From NCBI RefSeq assembly GCF_026212465.1, contig NC_080062.1:4255001-4319000 (forward strand): DNA of 64,000 nt, written 5' to 3'. The translations under genes and the position numbers were made by a program. Each line of letters starts with the position of its first letter. The first letter of the stretch is position 1. Under the pieces are notes generated by a model. That model was not told the origin of the DNA. It saw nothing but the letters and a program-made list of their open reading frames with translations, and searched no databases. This document shows positions 36,809-51,100 of this stretch, in pieces. This DNA comes from Amaranthus tricolor. Lineage: Eukaryota > Streptophyta > Magnoliopsida > Caryophyllales > Amaranthaceae.

Positions 36809-37200
36809 CACTACAAGTGTAACAACCCTGAATTTCCAACCCCTTAAAAGAATTTTCAAGCCCTTAAACAAAACCAAAATCGTGAAGGACAGGAGGAAAT
36901 TCAGGTGTTACAACAAGAAAATTAGTGTTTAGCAACAAGCTTTGGCAAAGACATAAAAAAAGTCGTTGCAAAAAAAACAATCATTGCAAAAAATGAATTT
37001 CGTTACTAATTTAACATTGTCATATCTGAAATTTCATTTCCCTCCACCAAAAATGAGCACGGGCTTTGAAATAATTAATATTTGTTTTTTGCAACGATAC
37101 TAATCATTGCTATAAAGTGTTATTAGGTATCGCAACAACACAAGTCGTTGCGAAAAATTGTTTTATGTATTGCAATGACAATGGCATCGTCAAATACATG
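36809..37200 (+). mobile_element. CACTA (En/Spm) transposon end with subterminal repeats
   Basis: CACTACAAG at 36809-36817 continues, after a 95-bp insertion, as AAAATTAGTGTTTAGCAAC. Together these form the CACTACAAGAAAA terminus typical of CACTA elements. Downstream, GTCGTTGC / GCAACGAC-type words recur in both orientations (about 36960-37195), as expected for subterminal repeats. No right end with CTTGTAGTG was found in the window, and the 37117-37482 frame has no transposase feature, so this is a truncated end. Confidence 0.7.
36818..36912. mobile_element. 95-bp TG...CA insertion with 5-bp target duplication
   Basis: It begins TGTAACAACCCTGAATTTCC and ends GGAAATTCAGGTGTTACA, with 5-bp direct repeats ACAAG at 36813-36817 and 36913-36917. 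Those ends match the ends of plant Gypsy-type LTRs, but the unit is far shorter than a normal LTR. It sits inside the CACTA terminus and post-dates it. Confidence 0.8.
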
Positions 37201-37602
37201 AGGTATATTTTAATACAATGTGAAAACACACTAAACCTAATTTCATTTCACACAACTCATCACCTTCTTGAACATGCCCCGCCATTCAGTACGATTCACT
37301 TCCACATCCATGAGTGTCATCATCTCTTCTTGAACATCGCCGGCTTGCCGCCTTTTCTTGAACGTTGCCAGCTCTCCTCCTCTTTGTGTAGTTCAGTTTT
37401 CCTCCACCGTCATCCACCACGCATTCGATTTCAGTTCGCCTCTGCCTTCAGTTCACCGGCTCTCCTCCTCTTTTTAAGGTAAATTTCAACCTAATTTTAG
37501 TGAAAGTTTGGGTTTTAGTGATTGATATTAGTGTTGGGATTGATATTTTAGTGATTTATATTAGTGTTAGGATTGATATTTTTGTTAGAGTATATAACAT
37601 AA

Positions 37603-37850
37603 CACACTCAACCAAAAGCTTAAGCTGATGGTTGAGGCCCCATTATATGTAATATAGTCTAACACCCCCTTACACAAGAGTCCTATGGGCATGAAGTATG
37701 GATGCGATATAGGCTTTACTCATACATGCGCTAAATATTTCACTTTATATAAGGGATGATTGAGAATCGAACCCATAACCTCTTGCTTCATTAGCTCTGA
37801 TACCGCATCAAATAACCATCTCAACCCTAAAGCTTAAGCTTATGTTTGAA
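37603..37850. repeat. Dispersed repeat family A, copy 2
   Basis: It is colinear with 9075-9290, with AAGCTTAAGCTGATGGTTGA, TACACAAGAGTCC, ATTTCACTTTATATAAGGG, ATCGAACCCATAACCTCTTG and AGCTCTGATACC. On the minus strand the last reads GGTATCAGAGCT, like a primer-binding site for initiator tRNA-Met. Confidence 0.6.
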
Positions 37851-39100
37851 ACCTCTATATATTCTAGCAATCTTAACCTAATGTAATCAATGATTGATAT
37901 TTTAGTGATTGATATTAGTGTTGGGATTGAAATTGTGATTGATATTAGTGCTGGGTGATTGAAATTAGTGTTGGGTTTTAGTGATTGTAATTGTAATTAA
38001 TGATTAATATTTTAGTGATTGATATCCGTCTTCGTCTTCCTCTTCAATTATTCCACAGTCCAACTGATTGGATTTAAGCCGTCATTCAACCACCATAAAC
38101 AAAATCTCTCAAGTTTTATCCTTCATTAGCTTGACAACATTTGCTTTGTTTTTAGGCAGAATTTTCAAGTGAGTTTTTACTTTTAAGCTTTTTAAATGCC
38201 TTTAGTAGTTATTGTCTTTAGTTCAGATTGTTTAGTACTTTAGTCACTTGATTATTTGATGTCTTACAAAGAAGAAATCCACCATTTTCAAGTCCCTTGA
38301 TTTGTAATATGCTCGTGGGTCTTTTTTTTATTGTTTTATTATTCAATTTTAAATGTTAGTTATTCTGCAAGTTTGTTTTTTATTGCTCACTGCCATTTTC
38401 TTCAATTTTAAATGTTAATTATTTTGTTAATAGTCACTACTCACTGCAATCAAGTATTTCTTAGTTAAAATATACTTTTTAATTTCTTTAAAATTTGTAC
38501 TTTGAATTCTAAGTCTTATGTATTATGCATTTTGTAGACTCTAAGTTGAAAACTTTATCAATAATGGTTGAGTAACGATGAAATTGATATATACAATCTC
38601 CAACTAATATGTACTTGGTATGTTTAAGTGTGTTTTACATTAAAAATGATATAACAATGGTCACAGATTAGTACAATTTCTTATTTTTGCAAAATTTATA
38701 GGATCGATCGATTCTACGATCCGATCCTACGATCCGATTTTAACGATCCTGACAACCGTGGTAGTTAGCACTTATTGATTTTGATTCTTAAATTATCCAT
38801 GTCATTGAAAAAATTCAGTAATTGTTGTCAGTTAGTTTCTTTTAATTATTGTTCTTCGCCTTTTCAATTGCAGTTCAACAATTGCAATTTATTTGTTCTT
38901 CCATTGTAGTAGGTTTTTAATTCAATAAAACATAAGTACTAATTAAATAACCAACAAGGATTAAAAAGACAGTAGATTTAAATCTATATAAAATGTCAGT
39001 TTTACCATAACCGATTTCAAGAACGCAAGTTCAAAACAGTTGAATGTCTTATTGCAACTTGAGACGCTACTTCAAGAGTTAACATTCAAGCTCGATTTAT
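37851..39100. other. Intergenic DNA, no gene
   Basis: AT-rich sequence with no supported gene. A run of CGATCC / GATCGAT words at about 38700-38750 looks like the end of a decayed element. Confidence 0.45.
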
Positions 39101-39445
39101 GAGGAAAATTCGAATAAAATAAGCTTTTTTCTTACAAAAATTCCCAAATTAAACTTGTGATAATTTTATTTTTCAAGTTGAATGATACTGTTCACTGGTA
39201 GTAACAACGGACAATTATTAAATTGAGTCAAAAAGTTAGCCCAACAATTGCTCGTTGTTAGTACAATGGACGATTGCTGTTGCTAACTTTTTGACTCAAT
39301 TTTAGTAATTGCCCATTGTTTCTCACAACAAACAATATCATTCCTTAGGCTTGGATCGGAAAAGACTTATTTTAAAAAATAAAATTTACAAGTTCACTTC
39401 GACATTTTTTTTAAAAAAAGAGCTTATTTTGTTCAAATTTTCCTC
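39101..39445. mobile_element. Foldback element, GAGGAAAATT ends
   Basis: The ends GAGGAAAATTCGAATAAAAT and its imperfect complement at 39421-39445 bound 345 bp that folds back. An inner stem ATTGAGTCAAAAAGTTAGC / GCTAACTTTTTGACTCAAT encloses repeated CAACAATTG-like words. No clear target duplication was seen. Confidence 0.65.
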
Positions 39446-39531
39446 TTCTGAATCTGGGCACATCAAAAAGTAGATCATCCAAACCCAGAACCAAAAAAAA
39501 TGTACAATTATCCAAGCAAACTCTAGTGAAA

Positions 39532-42500
39532 TCATAGTTGCTTAATAGCTAGCTTACTAAAACAAGCATCAAAACTTGGCATCTCATCATCCATCTTACT
39601 AATTTTAGCCATGGCATCCTCAAAACAAACTTTTTCCGCTTCAGCCTTCGCTTTCAACATTAAAATCTTGAACTTGAACCTATCTTTCTCGATCATATGT
39701 TCCTCGGCCTTCTTCCTCAACCTCATTTTCTTACGTTCATGCCTCATTTTGCTTAGCATTACATCCAAAAGCTCAACCAATCTTCTTCTTAGTGGTAAGA
39801 CATAGTAACCCATCATTTGTAGTTCTTGTAAAGTCTCCCACAATATCTTGGCATCGATGCAAAAACAATTGATTTGTACATTTTTGATTTTATCGACGGT
39901 CTTTTCGAATATTTGATCCCATGCAATGATCAAGCTTTGCTTTGCCGGTTCAGAGTAGCCTCTTAGGGGCCAAAAATGTGGGCTTTGAGGTATACCCTTC
40001 AGAAGGCGAGACACTATTATTTGTGATGGAGTAGATGTATTTTGAACTGATTTTTCATCCCTCTTTTCTTTCTTGATTGATTTATCTGTTTCGTTGGAAT
40101 CAGTGACGGATGCAAAAAAAAATGTTACGTTGACATTTTGGAAATTGGGAGGCAAGGCTTTACTACTATGTGGAAGACAACGCACTGACCAACTTATTTA
40201 GATAATATTTATTTTAGATTTAAGTAATGTTAACTGATCTTAGTAACATCACCTTAAATCCACCCCTGGTCATGGTAAGTCAATCATTTAAAATAAAAAT
40301 CAATTTGTTAAATAACAGTGCGTATTACAAATTTAAACTACAAGGAGCTAATTTGACTTGTAAGGACACATGATTTTTGAGCAAACAAAGAGTAAAGAGA
40401 GATGGTAATATACAAACAAACTTCAAATAAAAAGGGTTAGTCGAGGGAAATTACAGATATAGGTCATAACTCAAGTCATTTACAGAAAAAACCATGTTAC
40501 CGTTGAATGGTGCAACATTTAATACAAATAATGATAGCTGAGTTGATTTTGCAAAGGTAGAGATTAGTATTCGGCCCATGCTATACTTGTATTTTGGATT
40601 CACCCTTGATGGTGGTAACCCATTTAATAAGCAATTCAAGGGAAGGATGTCCTCAAAAGTTATACTTTATATGATTATACTTGTACTTCTAGACAAACAA
40701 CAATTATATTTTAAGAGCTACCCAAGAAAATATGCTTAATATGATTATACTTGTATATTCCTAGCTATAGAGCATTTTCATTGTTGAAAATATTTTACGT
40801 GTGAAGAAGATCCTACATTACTAGAACAGTGAATTGTGACTTGCATATAATGTTTGGTAGGTAATACTCTAAATATCATATGGTTTTGGAAAAAAGTGAA
40901 CCTAATCAAGTGTGTATGCAAGTCAATGCTCATTACTCGTGGGTTTGTGGGCCATGCGTGCCCTGTGAGAGTGTCACACGAGTGGGCCTATGGGATAATT
41001 ATGTGACGAATTGTCACGACCTAACATCCGTTTCATACTTATATACAAACTAAACAACCACTTACATAGATTCAAAGGAGTCAAAATGAGCATCACTTAC
41101 CATTAGCAACAGAGCTCGATTCAGGGGGTCGAAAGGAGTAAGTAGAACCTTCAAATTTACAAGGAATCGTTCCACTTAATGCAAATCTTGTTTTAGAATT
41201 TTCAGGCATCGGATTTGTATTTGTGATTTCTTCGGAGTTGTCCTTCTCATTTGCTTTCTCTGTTACTCCACAAATCAATCAAGCTATATTAGTTGTAAAA
41301 GCTTTAACGGCCCGTTTGATTGTTAGTACGAAATAATGATAATAAGAATAATTTATAATGTACATTTTCATTAAATGTATCATCTCATTCCTATAGTAAT
41401 GAAATGAAAGTTTAATGGAGTTTAGCTTCCAAAAAAAATTGACAAGATATGCAACTCTAATTTTTCTTTTTCTTTACAAAATTCATTCTCATATGTTATC
41501 ATTGAAAAGTTAAAAATTATGAAGAAAAACACAAGTTTGGCGCCGTGGTGGTTTAGGGGTGAGAACTCCACGAACATTAGAATGACATAATGGAGTACTT
41601 TTTATGAAAATTAAAACTAAAAAGCTTACCATCGTCACAATTTAATACCAATAACTAAACACGAAAATAACCCATAAAGCCATAAATATAAGTAGCTAAA
41701 CCCCTTCTAATATACTCTCTTTTATTTTTCCTACTTGTCCTGTTTACTTTTTGGTTACTATTATTCACTAATCACTCTTAATTTATATTTTATTCTTAAT
41801 TTGTAAGTTAGAATATAATTATATGAGATGTTTTTTTATTCATCTCAATGCAAAGATTATTAATATTAAAACTTTAACATTTTTAATTATGCACAATTAA
41901 AGATATTAAAAGTTAAATATTGTCTCGACTGTTAAATTAGGCTGGACTTATTGCGAATGCCAGCATATTAACGGGGGGACACAAGTGCACACACTTCATA
42001 AGCCAAGGAGATATATACCATCCCAAAACCATATGGCAATAGGAAGAAGGTCTCTAATAGCTTATAAAGCGTGCACACCATTTTCAATTTATCGATGTGG
42101 GATAACTCATCCCAACATCGACATATGTGAAAAAGATAAATGAGACAAAGTATGATAAATTGGAAAACGTATCAAGCAATGTGAAGTTTTTTTTGAATAT
42201 TCATAAGTATCATGGTGGATCTACAAAGGATCATGCAGGTATTATGGATTTATGGTTACACCAAGTAAAAGTCTAAAAGGAGAATGAAAAGAATTTAGGG
42301 GTCGTTTGAATTGAAGACAAATATTTAAGAGTTAAATAAAAGTTAAATTAGAAAACAACAAAGTTAGATAAATAATTAACGGAATTTGATTGTAAGAGAT
42401 CTAAATTAATTAATTAATTAGAATGTAATGAAAAATGGAAAAAATAGCAATTCGTTCTCTTATTTTGAGTATAACTTTACCCTATGGAAGGGTGGAGGAA

Positions 42501-43282
42501 TCCTTTACCTCCAAATGAGAAAAATCAACTTCTTTTTTTATTATTTCGATAACTTCATTTGCATCTTTAATAACCTAATAATTTGGCTTTTTTCTCCCTT
42601 TAAATATTTGTTCCCAATTCAAGTTACCCTTTAAAAATGTTATGTTTGAGCACCTTCAAAGAAAACTAAATAACTAATACTTATACATATAATATAAAAA
42701 AATAAATTATGTTTAAAATTTATAATATAAATAAAAACATAATTTATAGAATAAGAACGATAAAAATGACAAATGAAAACACTCAAAAAAAATATATATA
42801 GCTTCAAGTTTTCAACCCTATTTCAAAATTTTACCCTAAATTTTATTCAGCTTTCAACGCAAAACAATCAAAGTCAAGTGCATGCTAACTTTACGAAACT
42901 AAAACTGTAATGGATTACATAAACGTATTACCGAAGATGGGCGGACATTTGAAAACAGAACAAGACGGTGTCGTTTTATTATTCTCAGATGATCTTGCCG
43001 TCGTCCGTTTTCGACCCTGAAAACATCGTTGCCGTTCATTGGTTTGGTCAGTGACGCCCGAAGTAAATGTGAATCCTCCATTTTCTATCAATGATAAAAA
43101 ATTAATTTGCAAAAAAAAAAAACAGACAAAATATTGAATATATAAAGATCGAGAAAAAATACTGAAATTATCATAAAAAAATAAGGTTTTCAAGAGATTA
43201 ATGGGTGAAATTAGGGTATACCTGGAGAAGATGGTGAAGTTGAAGAGTTTAAGGAGAAAGCAGGCAGGAAAGGTTTGTTCAT
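39532..43282 (-). CDS. Small DUF724-domain protein
   Basis: The model has four exons: 43282-43222, 43084-42932, 41265-41101 and 40085-39532. All three junctions are phase 1, giving 310 aa from ATG (MNKPFLPAF) to TGA. The C-terminal half carries the DUF724 signature KGIPQSPHFWPL followed by IIAWDQIFEKTVDKI, then a Lys/Arg/Glu-rich segment likely to be a coiled coil (KMRHERKKMRLRKKAEEHM). DUF724 proteins are plant-specific, of unclear role, and usually carry N-terminal Agenet domains; none is visible here, so this is a short form or a degraded copy. The start of the last exon is inferred from phase, because a possible transposon insertion (40101-40266) lies right at that place. The neighbouring genes give no hint of function. 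Confidence 0.6.
40101..40266. mobile_element. Possible small insertion next to the last DUF724 exon
   Basis: The segment runs from CAGTGACGGATGC to ATCCACCCCTG. Both ends read CAG..GGAT inward, like weak hAT-type inverted ends. The target duplication is not clear. Confidence 0.35.
41933..42125. repeat. Dispersed repeat family B, copy 1
   Basis: It begins TGTTAAATTAGGCTGGACTT and is colinear with 61180-61375, sharing ACACACTTCATAA, AAGGAGATATATACCATCCC, ATATGGCAAT and TCGATGTGGGATAA. At the other copy it abuts a primer-binding-site-like sequence, so this may be a solo LTR fragment. It lies in DUF724 intron 2. Confidence 0.6.
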
Positions 43283-43415
43283 GGTCTCATTTGCTTTCCC
43301 GCTGCAGAAATTACTGAGTTAAGAATTATGGCTTTTTTCTGCTTTTTATTTTAGGAAGGGGAGAGTCATTTTTGCTTAAGGTTTAAGTATCGATTGCCTT
43401 AAGTCGTAAGTAGTG

Positions 43416-43687
43416 CTCCCTCCTATTCACCTTAAGAGTCCCATTTTATTTTTTACGGATTTTAAAGAGGGTCAAAAGTGGGATCCTAAGGGTAAGAAAG
43501 AGAGTGATATTATGAGTTTTTAATGTAAGGGAGGAAAATTAGTATGGGTAATGGAGGGTATAATTGAAAATAAGATAAAACTACTAAGGGCATAAACGTC
43601 AAAAACCCATACCAAAACTAAAAATGGGACAATTAAAATGACTTGACCATAAAAGGAAATGGGACACATAAGCTGAATAGGAGGGAG
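43416..43687. mobile_element. Stowaway-type MITE
   Basis: It has inverted ends CTCCCTCCTATTCA and TGAATAGGAGGGAG, about 272 bp long, with TA after the right end and TG in the equivalent left position. The CTCCCTCC termini are characteristic of Stowaway MITEs (Tc1/mariner group). It lies just upstream of the DUF724 gene. Confidence 0.75.
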
Positions 43688-43689
43688 TA

Positions 43690-44652
43690 TTTTTTTTCAT
43701 AAATTACTATAAATAGTGATTTTATTCAAGGGTAAAAGAGAGAGTTTTAACCATTAGGTTCGTAATGACCTGTCTTAATATAGGGTGTATTGGCGGAAAC
43801 AATATACTAAGTTGGGTCACTAAACTTTCGGAAAAAAAATTATAACTTCGAATAAACTAAATCAAAAAGTCATTACATAATAATCCAGGGAGTAAAACGC
43901 TCCCATAAATAAAAAATAAAACATCTAAACTTCAACTTAATGTTCTAAGTAACCCTACACTCTCTTAGTCTTATTCCCCAGTCGCTCCGAGTGAATTTAA
44001 TCATCACCAGCAACAACTAAACAGCAAATTACCACTTAGTGGCCAGTAACTAGACTGTCCTTAACACCAAGGTTCAAATTTTAAAAAAGGACTAATGCGA
44101 GGCTTAATTAAAATTCAAATCCATTAATAACAATCCAACCATACAAGCCAAACCGATAGAGTCAAATCATGTTGATCAATTCAACTAATACCAAAGTAGG
44201 ATAACCAAATCAATTAAAACTAAGGATATATAACTTTTCCAAAACAATTTAACAAAATCAAGTTAACAATATTTTCAAGTCGTACTTGGAACGGACGCAG
44301 TGAACAAATTCGCGGTCCACTAAGCCTAGATAAAGTTAGGGCGAACCTCGGGTCAACCACAATGATATAACCCTGTCTAAGAATGACCAATCTCTCTCGT
44401 TTTCCGAAGATCCAACATAACGAGAACGACAACTAAATCTAAAACTAATCTACTATAGACGTGCTGTCCAATCGAAGGAACCACTATGGACTTACCCAAT
44501 GATTTCCAAATAACAACAAAACCAATGTTCATAAGGAACAACTATGGATTTACCCTTAAGAACCCAAAAGCCACAATGACCATTTCCAAAATACCAAAAC
44601 TTCTAAGGAGTAGTTCAAAACCAATCAAGATCAAAATCATACAGTTTTAAGT
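43690..44652. other. Repeat-like intergenic DNA, no gene
   Basis: Moderately complex noncoding sequence that reads like decayed LTR-retrotransposon DNA, but no domain, LTR border or open gene could be supported. Confidence 0.35.
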
Positions 44653-46680
<2,028 letters not shown>

Positions 46681-48188
46681 AGGTTGGTAGATGATTCATA
46701 TTTGAGGTGTTCATTTAGGTTATCGGGTTAGTTTAGGGTCACGTGTTTCGAGTCGGTTTAAAATCGGGTTTTGTATTAATATTTTTTTTTAATAATTTGA
46801 AATTCATTTTGAAGTCGGGTCAAATAGAGTTCGATTACAAGATCGGGTAAATATCGAGTGATCAGGTTTGTTTTGAACACTTCTAATTCTTGTGTTTCAT
46901 ATTTGTGGTATGTTAACTAAATATTTATTTTTAATTTATTTTTTATCGCCTAAGATTTTAAGGGTAAAAAAATAAAACATTTAATAAATTAATTTTTATT
47001 GAGGTGACATATATTAGTATATAGAAGTATAGGTTTAATTTGGTACTAAAACTACTAAATTCAACAGTAATATTGAGCATGTTAAGGCGTTTTGGAATGA
47101 GAATATTTGGTTTAGTTATAGTATTATTTCATGTTTAGTGTAATACTCCTATAATTTATGAATTATACTCCTAATATATAACATAAATTCGCCGCTTTCT
47201 AAATTTTGATAATAGTTTGTTTGAGGTGACTGGTGAGCGATGAGCGAGAGAATAAGGAATTAATACAGCAAAATTCACATATTATGTTACGTTATTCTTA
47301 AAGAGCATGACTTTTTGGTTCATCTTTACCAATATATCTCCTAACTTACATTTTTGTCTTAAATGTAACAAAAACTTCAATATTATCAACTATTCAAATA
47401 AATCTAAATAAATTAATAACCAACATTTAATATCCAACTCAATTGCTAGATACTTCATTAACTAACTTTTGACACTTCTACTTGACACTAAAATTTGTGT
47501 TTCACGACAAAGTCTGATTTAGACTTGGTGCATAGCAATGTATTGTACACCATCTTTGACAATGCACTCTACTAACCCAAATTTCTTACTCTTCACTCTA
47601 ATTTACACTTTTTATTTTATTATTCTGCCTATAAGCTCATTAATGTAGAAATGTTACACGCTAATTTAACGTACACCAAGTCTACACAAAGTTTGGGCAT
47701 GTATAAATTCTTGTGAGAGACGGTCTCTATCTCTATTTAGGTGCGCCCATTATATATTTTTGAAATATTATAAGTAGGCATTAGGAATAACGTAAGTAAA
47801 GGTCTTTCAAGATAGTAGCCGTTGTGCATTATATATACTAGGATTTCATTGCCACTTAAGACCGAGAAGTGGACCATTGCATTATATATAATATATACTA
47901 GGATTTCATTGCCACTTAAGACCGAGAAGTGGACCATCCGCACATAGCCCATTGGCTAGGAGACGAACACATTCGCTTAAACGGGCCGCCTCATTGGGAA
48001 ACCAAATACGTACTCACATCTTCCAGATAAGATTCTACCTTGAAGCGACTAAAATATCTTCATTCTTCACTTCTCGAAGCCATTTCTGAATTTCAAACTG
48101 TTCATTCAAAAGATGTTGCAGAATGCAATTTTGAATTAGTTTTCGATTTCGTCATCATAATCATCATCATCGCTATTAAAGTTTAGCA
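46681..48188. other. Intergenic region upstream of EGY2
   Basis: No gene apart from the tandem 60-bp repeat described separately. GAGAGACGGTCTCTATCTC at about 47715 is a strong copy of the dispersed palindrome. The last 200 bp should hold the EGY2 promoter and 5' UTR. Confidence 0.45.
47831..47937. repeat. 60-bp direct tandem repeat, two copies
   Basis: TATATACTAGGATTTCATTG through AGTGGACCAT occurs at 47831 and again exactly 60 bp later with no difference over the shared part. Confidence 0.9.
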
Positions 48189-51100
48189 ATGAGTTTTCAA
48201 GCTCCACTTCATTGCAATTCTCCGTCTCTTTCACAATGTATATCTTGCTCTGTCCTCCGTTTTCAGCCTTTAATTGCTGTTTCGTCTTTGGATTTTTCTC
48301 GTAAAATTCAGCGTTGTCGTTTGAGATTACTCTCGTTTTCCAGGTTTTTCTTCTCTCTGTAATTGGATTCGCGGTTTACTATTAATGGATTTTGAAGTTG
48401 ATTGCTGTTGAATTTTATATGTTAGGTTTGTGAATCGAAGAAATGTCGAATTCATATGTCGAGTTGGTGAGACTGAGATTGAACCTGATGGCAATGATGA
48501 TAAGGTATGTTTATTGTGTTTATGTAGCTTGTGTTTGAAGTATAATTTTGTGTATGATGACGATTGACGAGCTAGTTCCAGTTTAGTTTAGCTCTATTCG
48601 CCTAATTATAGGAGTTGCGTTGACTTTAACTCAAATTGATTGTCGTCATGTTGATTTGGTTTATTTAGGTCACTATTTTGGAGTTTTGATAGTATGAAGA
48701 CGTGATTGTCCCCATTGACAGAACAAAATTTAACATATTAGAACAGAAATCAAGTGCAATGCATTTATCAAGTATGAAATTCGGAAATATGATTGATGAG
48801 ATGATTCGATTGATACATGGAGATGTTTCTTGGTGCATGTTGTTTGTTGATGACATTGTTTTATTAGATGAGACTAAGGGAGGGGGTAACTACTAAGTTG
48901 GAACGGCTGAGACAAGAGTTGTAGTCATGATGTTTTAAATGAAGTTAGAGTAAAACATAGTACATAGAGTGTAACTTTAGCACAGACGAGATAGCAAGAG
49001 ATACTATAAAGCTAGAAGAGAAAAAAATCACACCAAGTTGATGTTTCAAATAACTTGGGTCCATATTTCAGAATAGTGAGGGAATCCAACTAGATGTGAC
49101 CCATGGAATTAAGTGTGGGCAGCAAAAATGAAGCGCGATTATTGAAATATTATGTGATCGAGGTGTGCCATTAAAGTTCAAGGGCAAGTTTATCAAATGT
49201 CCATTAGACTAACGCTACTATATACATCAGAATGTTGCCTTTTAGAAAGGATCATAATAAAAAGATGGAGTATCAGAAATGCGAATGCTTCAGTGGATGA
49301 GTGGGAAAGAAAAACCGAAGATAACTTGGTTAACATGAGCGGAAAGAATATGAAAGATTTGGACTTACAAATTGAGTTGGAAAAAAATCAAAACGAACAG
49401 AGAAGAAAAATCCATACGGACAACCATTGAAACTGATTATTGGTTCATGAAGCCAACCCTAATCATTTGGGATTAAAACTCTGACATCATTGTTGTAGTT
49501 GAGGGCAAAAGTGATGGGTAAAACTCATTTGAAATAAATAGTAATTATTGGATTTGGAATAAACTTATTAGAATGATAAATAAGTTGGGGAGCACAGGTT
49601 TAAAATGTAATCATGCTTATGAAGAAATGATAACTATCTCTAGATACAAATTATCTTGTTTTTAGGCTCAAGTCAAATGAATTTTAAGGCCGTTTTTGTA
49701 TGGTAAAAGAAAATCACAATAAGCATGAGTTTCCATTTTGTGCAATGATGAAATTCAACTAATTGTGCAGGTATTTTGTGCAAATAAATGGTGATTGTAC
49801 TTTGTAAGCGGGTAAGGGGTGGGGTTATGAAATGATGGAATTCAATGAATTGTTGGGACTTTTTGTGTAATTAAAATGGGTATTTGTACTTTGCAAGTTC
49901 TTAAGCAGCAGGAGGTGCTTCTGCTGGGTTAAAAGTTGAAACCATCGCTAATTGAGCCAATGCTCAATGTTACTAGTTTAAATTCTTATGGTGCGTTCTC
50001 TTCACTTGATGTGCTAGCTTTTGAACTTATTAGTAGTGTTTAGTCTTGCTTAAACCTACTATTTTGATTTTATCACCTCATCAATCCCGCTAAATTCAGG
50101 TTAAGCATAGTCATTTCTGTTTATTCTTGGTGAGTCTCGAAATGTTATTTTATTCGGTACAAATTATCAACCGAAACAGTTACTTCATTAAATTTATATA
50201 TACACAGAGAGATATAACACGCATATGCCAAGTGTCTCTAATTGAGATTGGAAAGATCATTAAGTTTTTTTTATCATTTGATAATACTTCAAATTGATAA
50301 CTGAAATGGTAGAATAATTGGAAATGTGATACTGAATTTTAAATTGAGATCCCACTTTACACCATTTTTAGCTAGAATTAGACAAATATCAAACATTTGC
50401 ATCTCAGTGTCTGTTTTAACATTTTCCAGGGAAAAGATAAGTATGAAGGCAGTGAAAGTGTGGGGTCGATAGATGGCAGTACAGAGAATGATGGATTGGT
50501 AATGATTTAAGATCAGTATTCATTTATCGATTTATGTAATTATATTTTACTTTATGTTTTCTCACTCATTTGATTAGATGGTTGTGGATATTATACCTTT
50601 TAGGAAAAAGAGCAGTTATCCGCAGAGGTTCTAAGTTCAGACAACAATGACTTGGGAAACAATGATATCAAAATGAATGTTGAAGGTGGTACGCAAGTAT
50701 GTTTTTACTTGACAGAGATATTTGAATCTTTTGTGTATGGAATTTCTCAATCTTTACTGTTTTCAATTTCCCCCTTTTGAATAAAGTGTGTTATGTCTTC
50801 TATTGTTTATGTTCATATATCATCTCCTCTGTCTCATTTGGTAATTATTTTATTCCAAATCATTTTCTGCTGCTACACTTCAATTCCCAACTTACCATGT
50901 CATGTGATTGAACTATGAGAATTTCCCCCTGCTTCTTATATAAACCGAACGCTTAACACAAAAATAATTTCTTGTGGACATAGATGCATTATAAAATCTG
51001 TTTGACGAATATTTCGTGGGAAACTAGCATATTCTATACCATTTCTGCCTCTATGGTTCAACCCTTCCATCACTGGGAACAAGTTACCTTTTTGAAACTG

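Noticed and set aside
37117..37482. 121-codon frame in the CACTA region
   Set aside because: It overlaps subterminal repeats and low-complexity Ser/Leu/His text; there is no transposase motif or splice support.
37760..37800. tRNA gene suggested by the GGTTCGATTC word
   Set aside because: No cloverleaf can be drawn; the neighbouring GGTATCAGAGC is better read as a primer-binding site or SINE relic.
47737..47952. 71-codon frame with an internal protein repeat
   Set aside because: The protein repeat only reflects the 60-bp DNA tandem repeat; there is no gene context.
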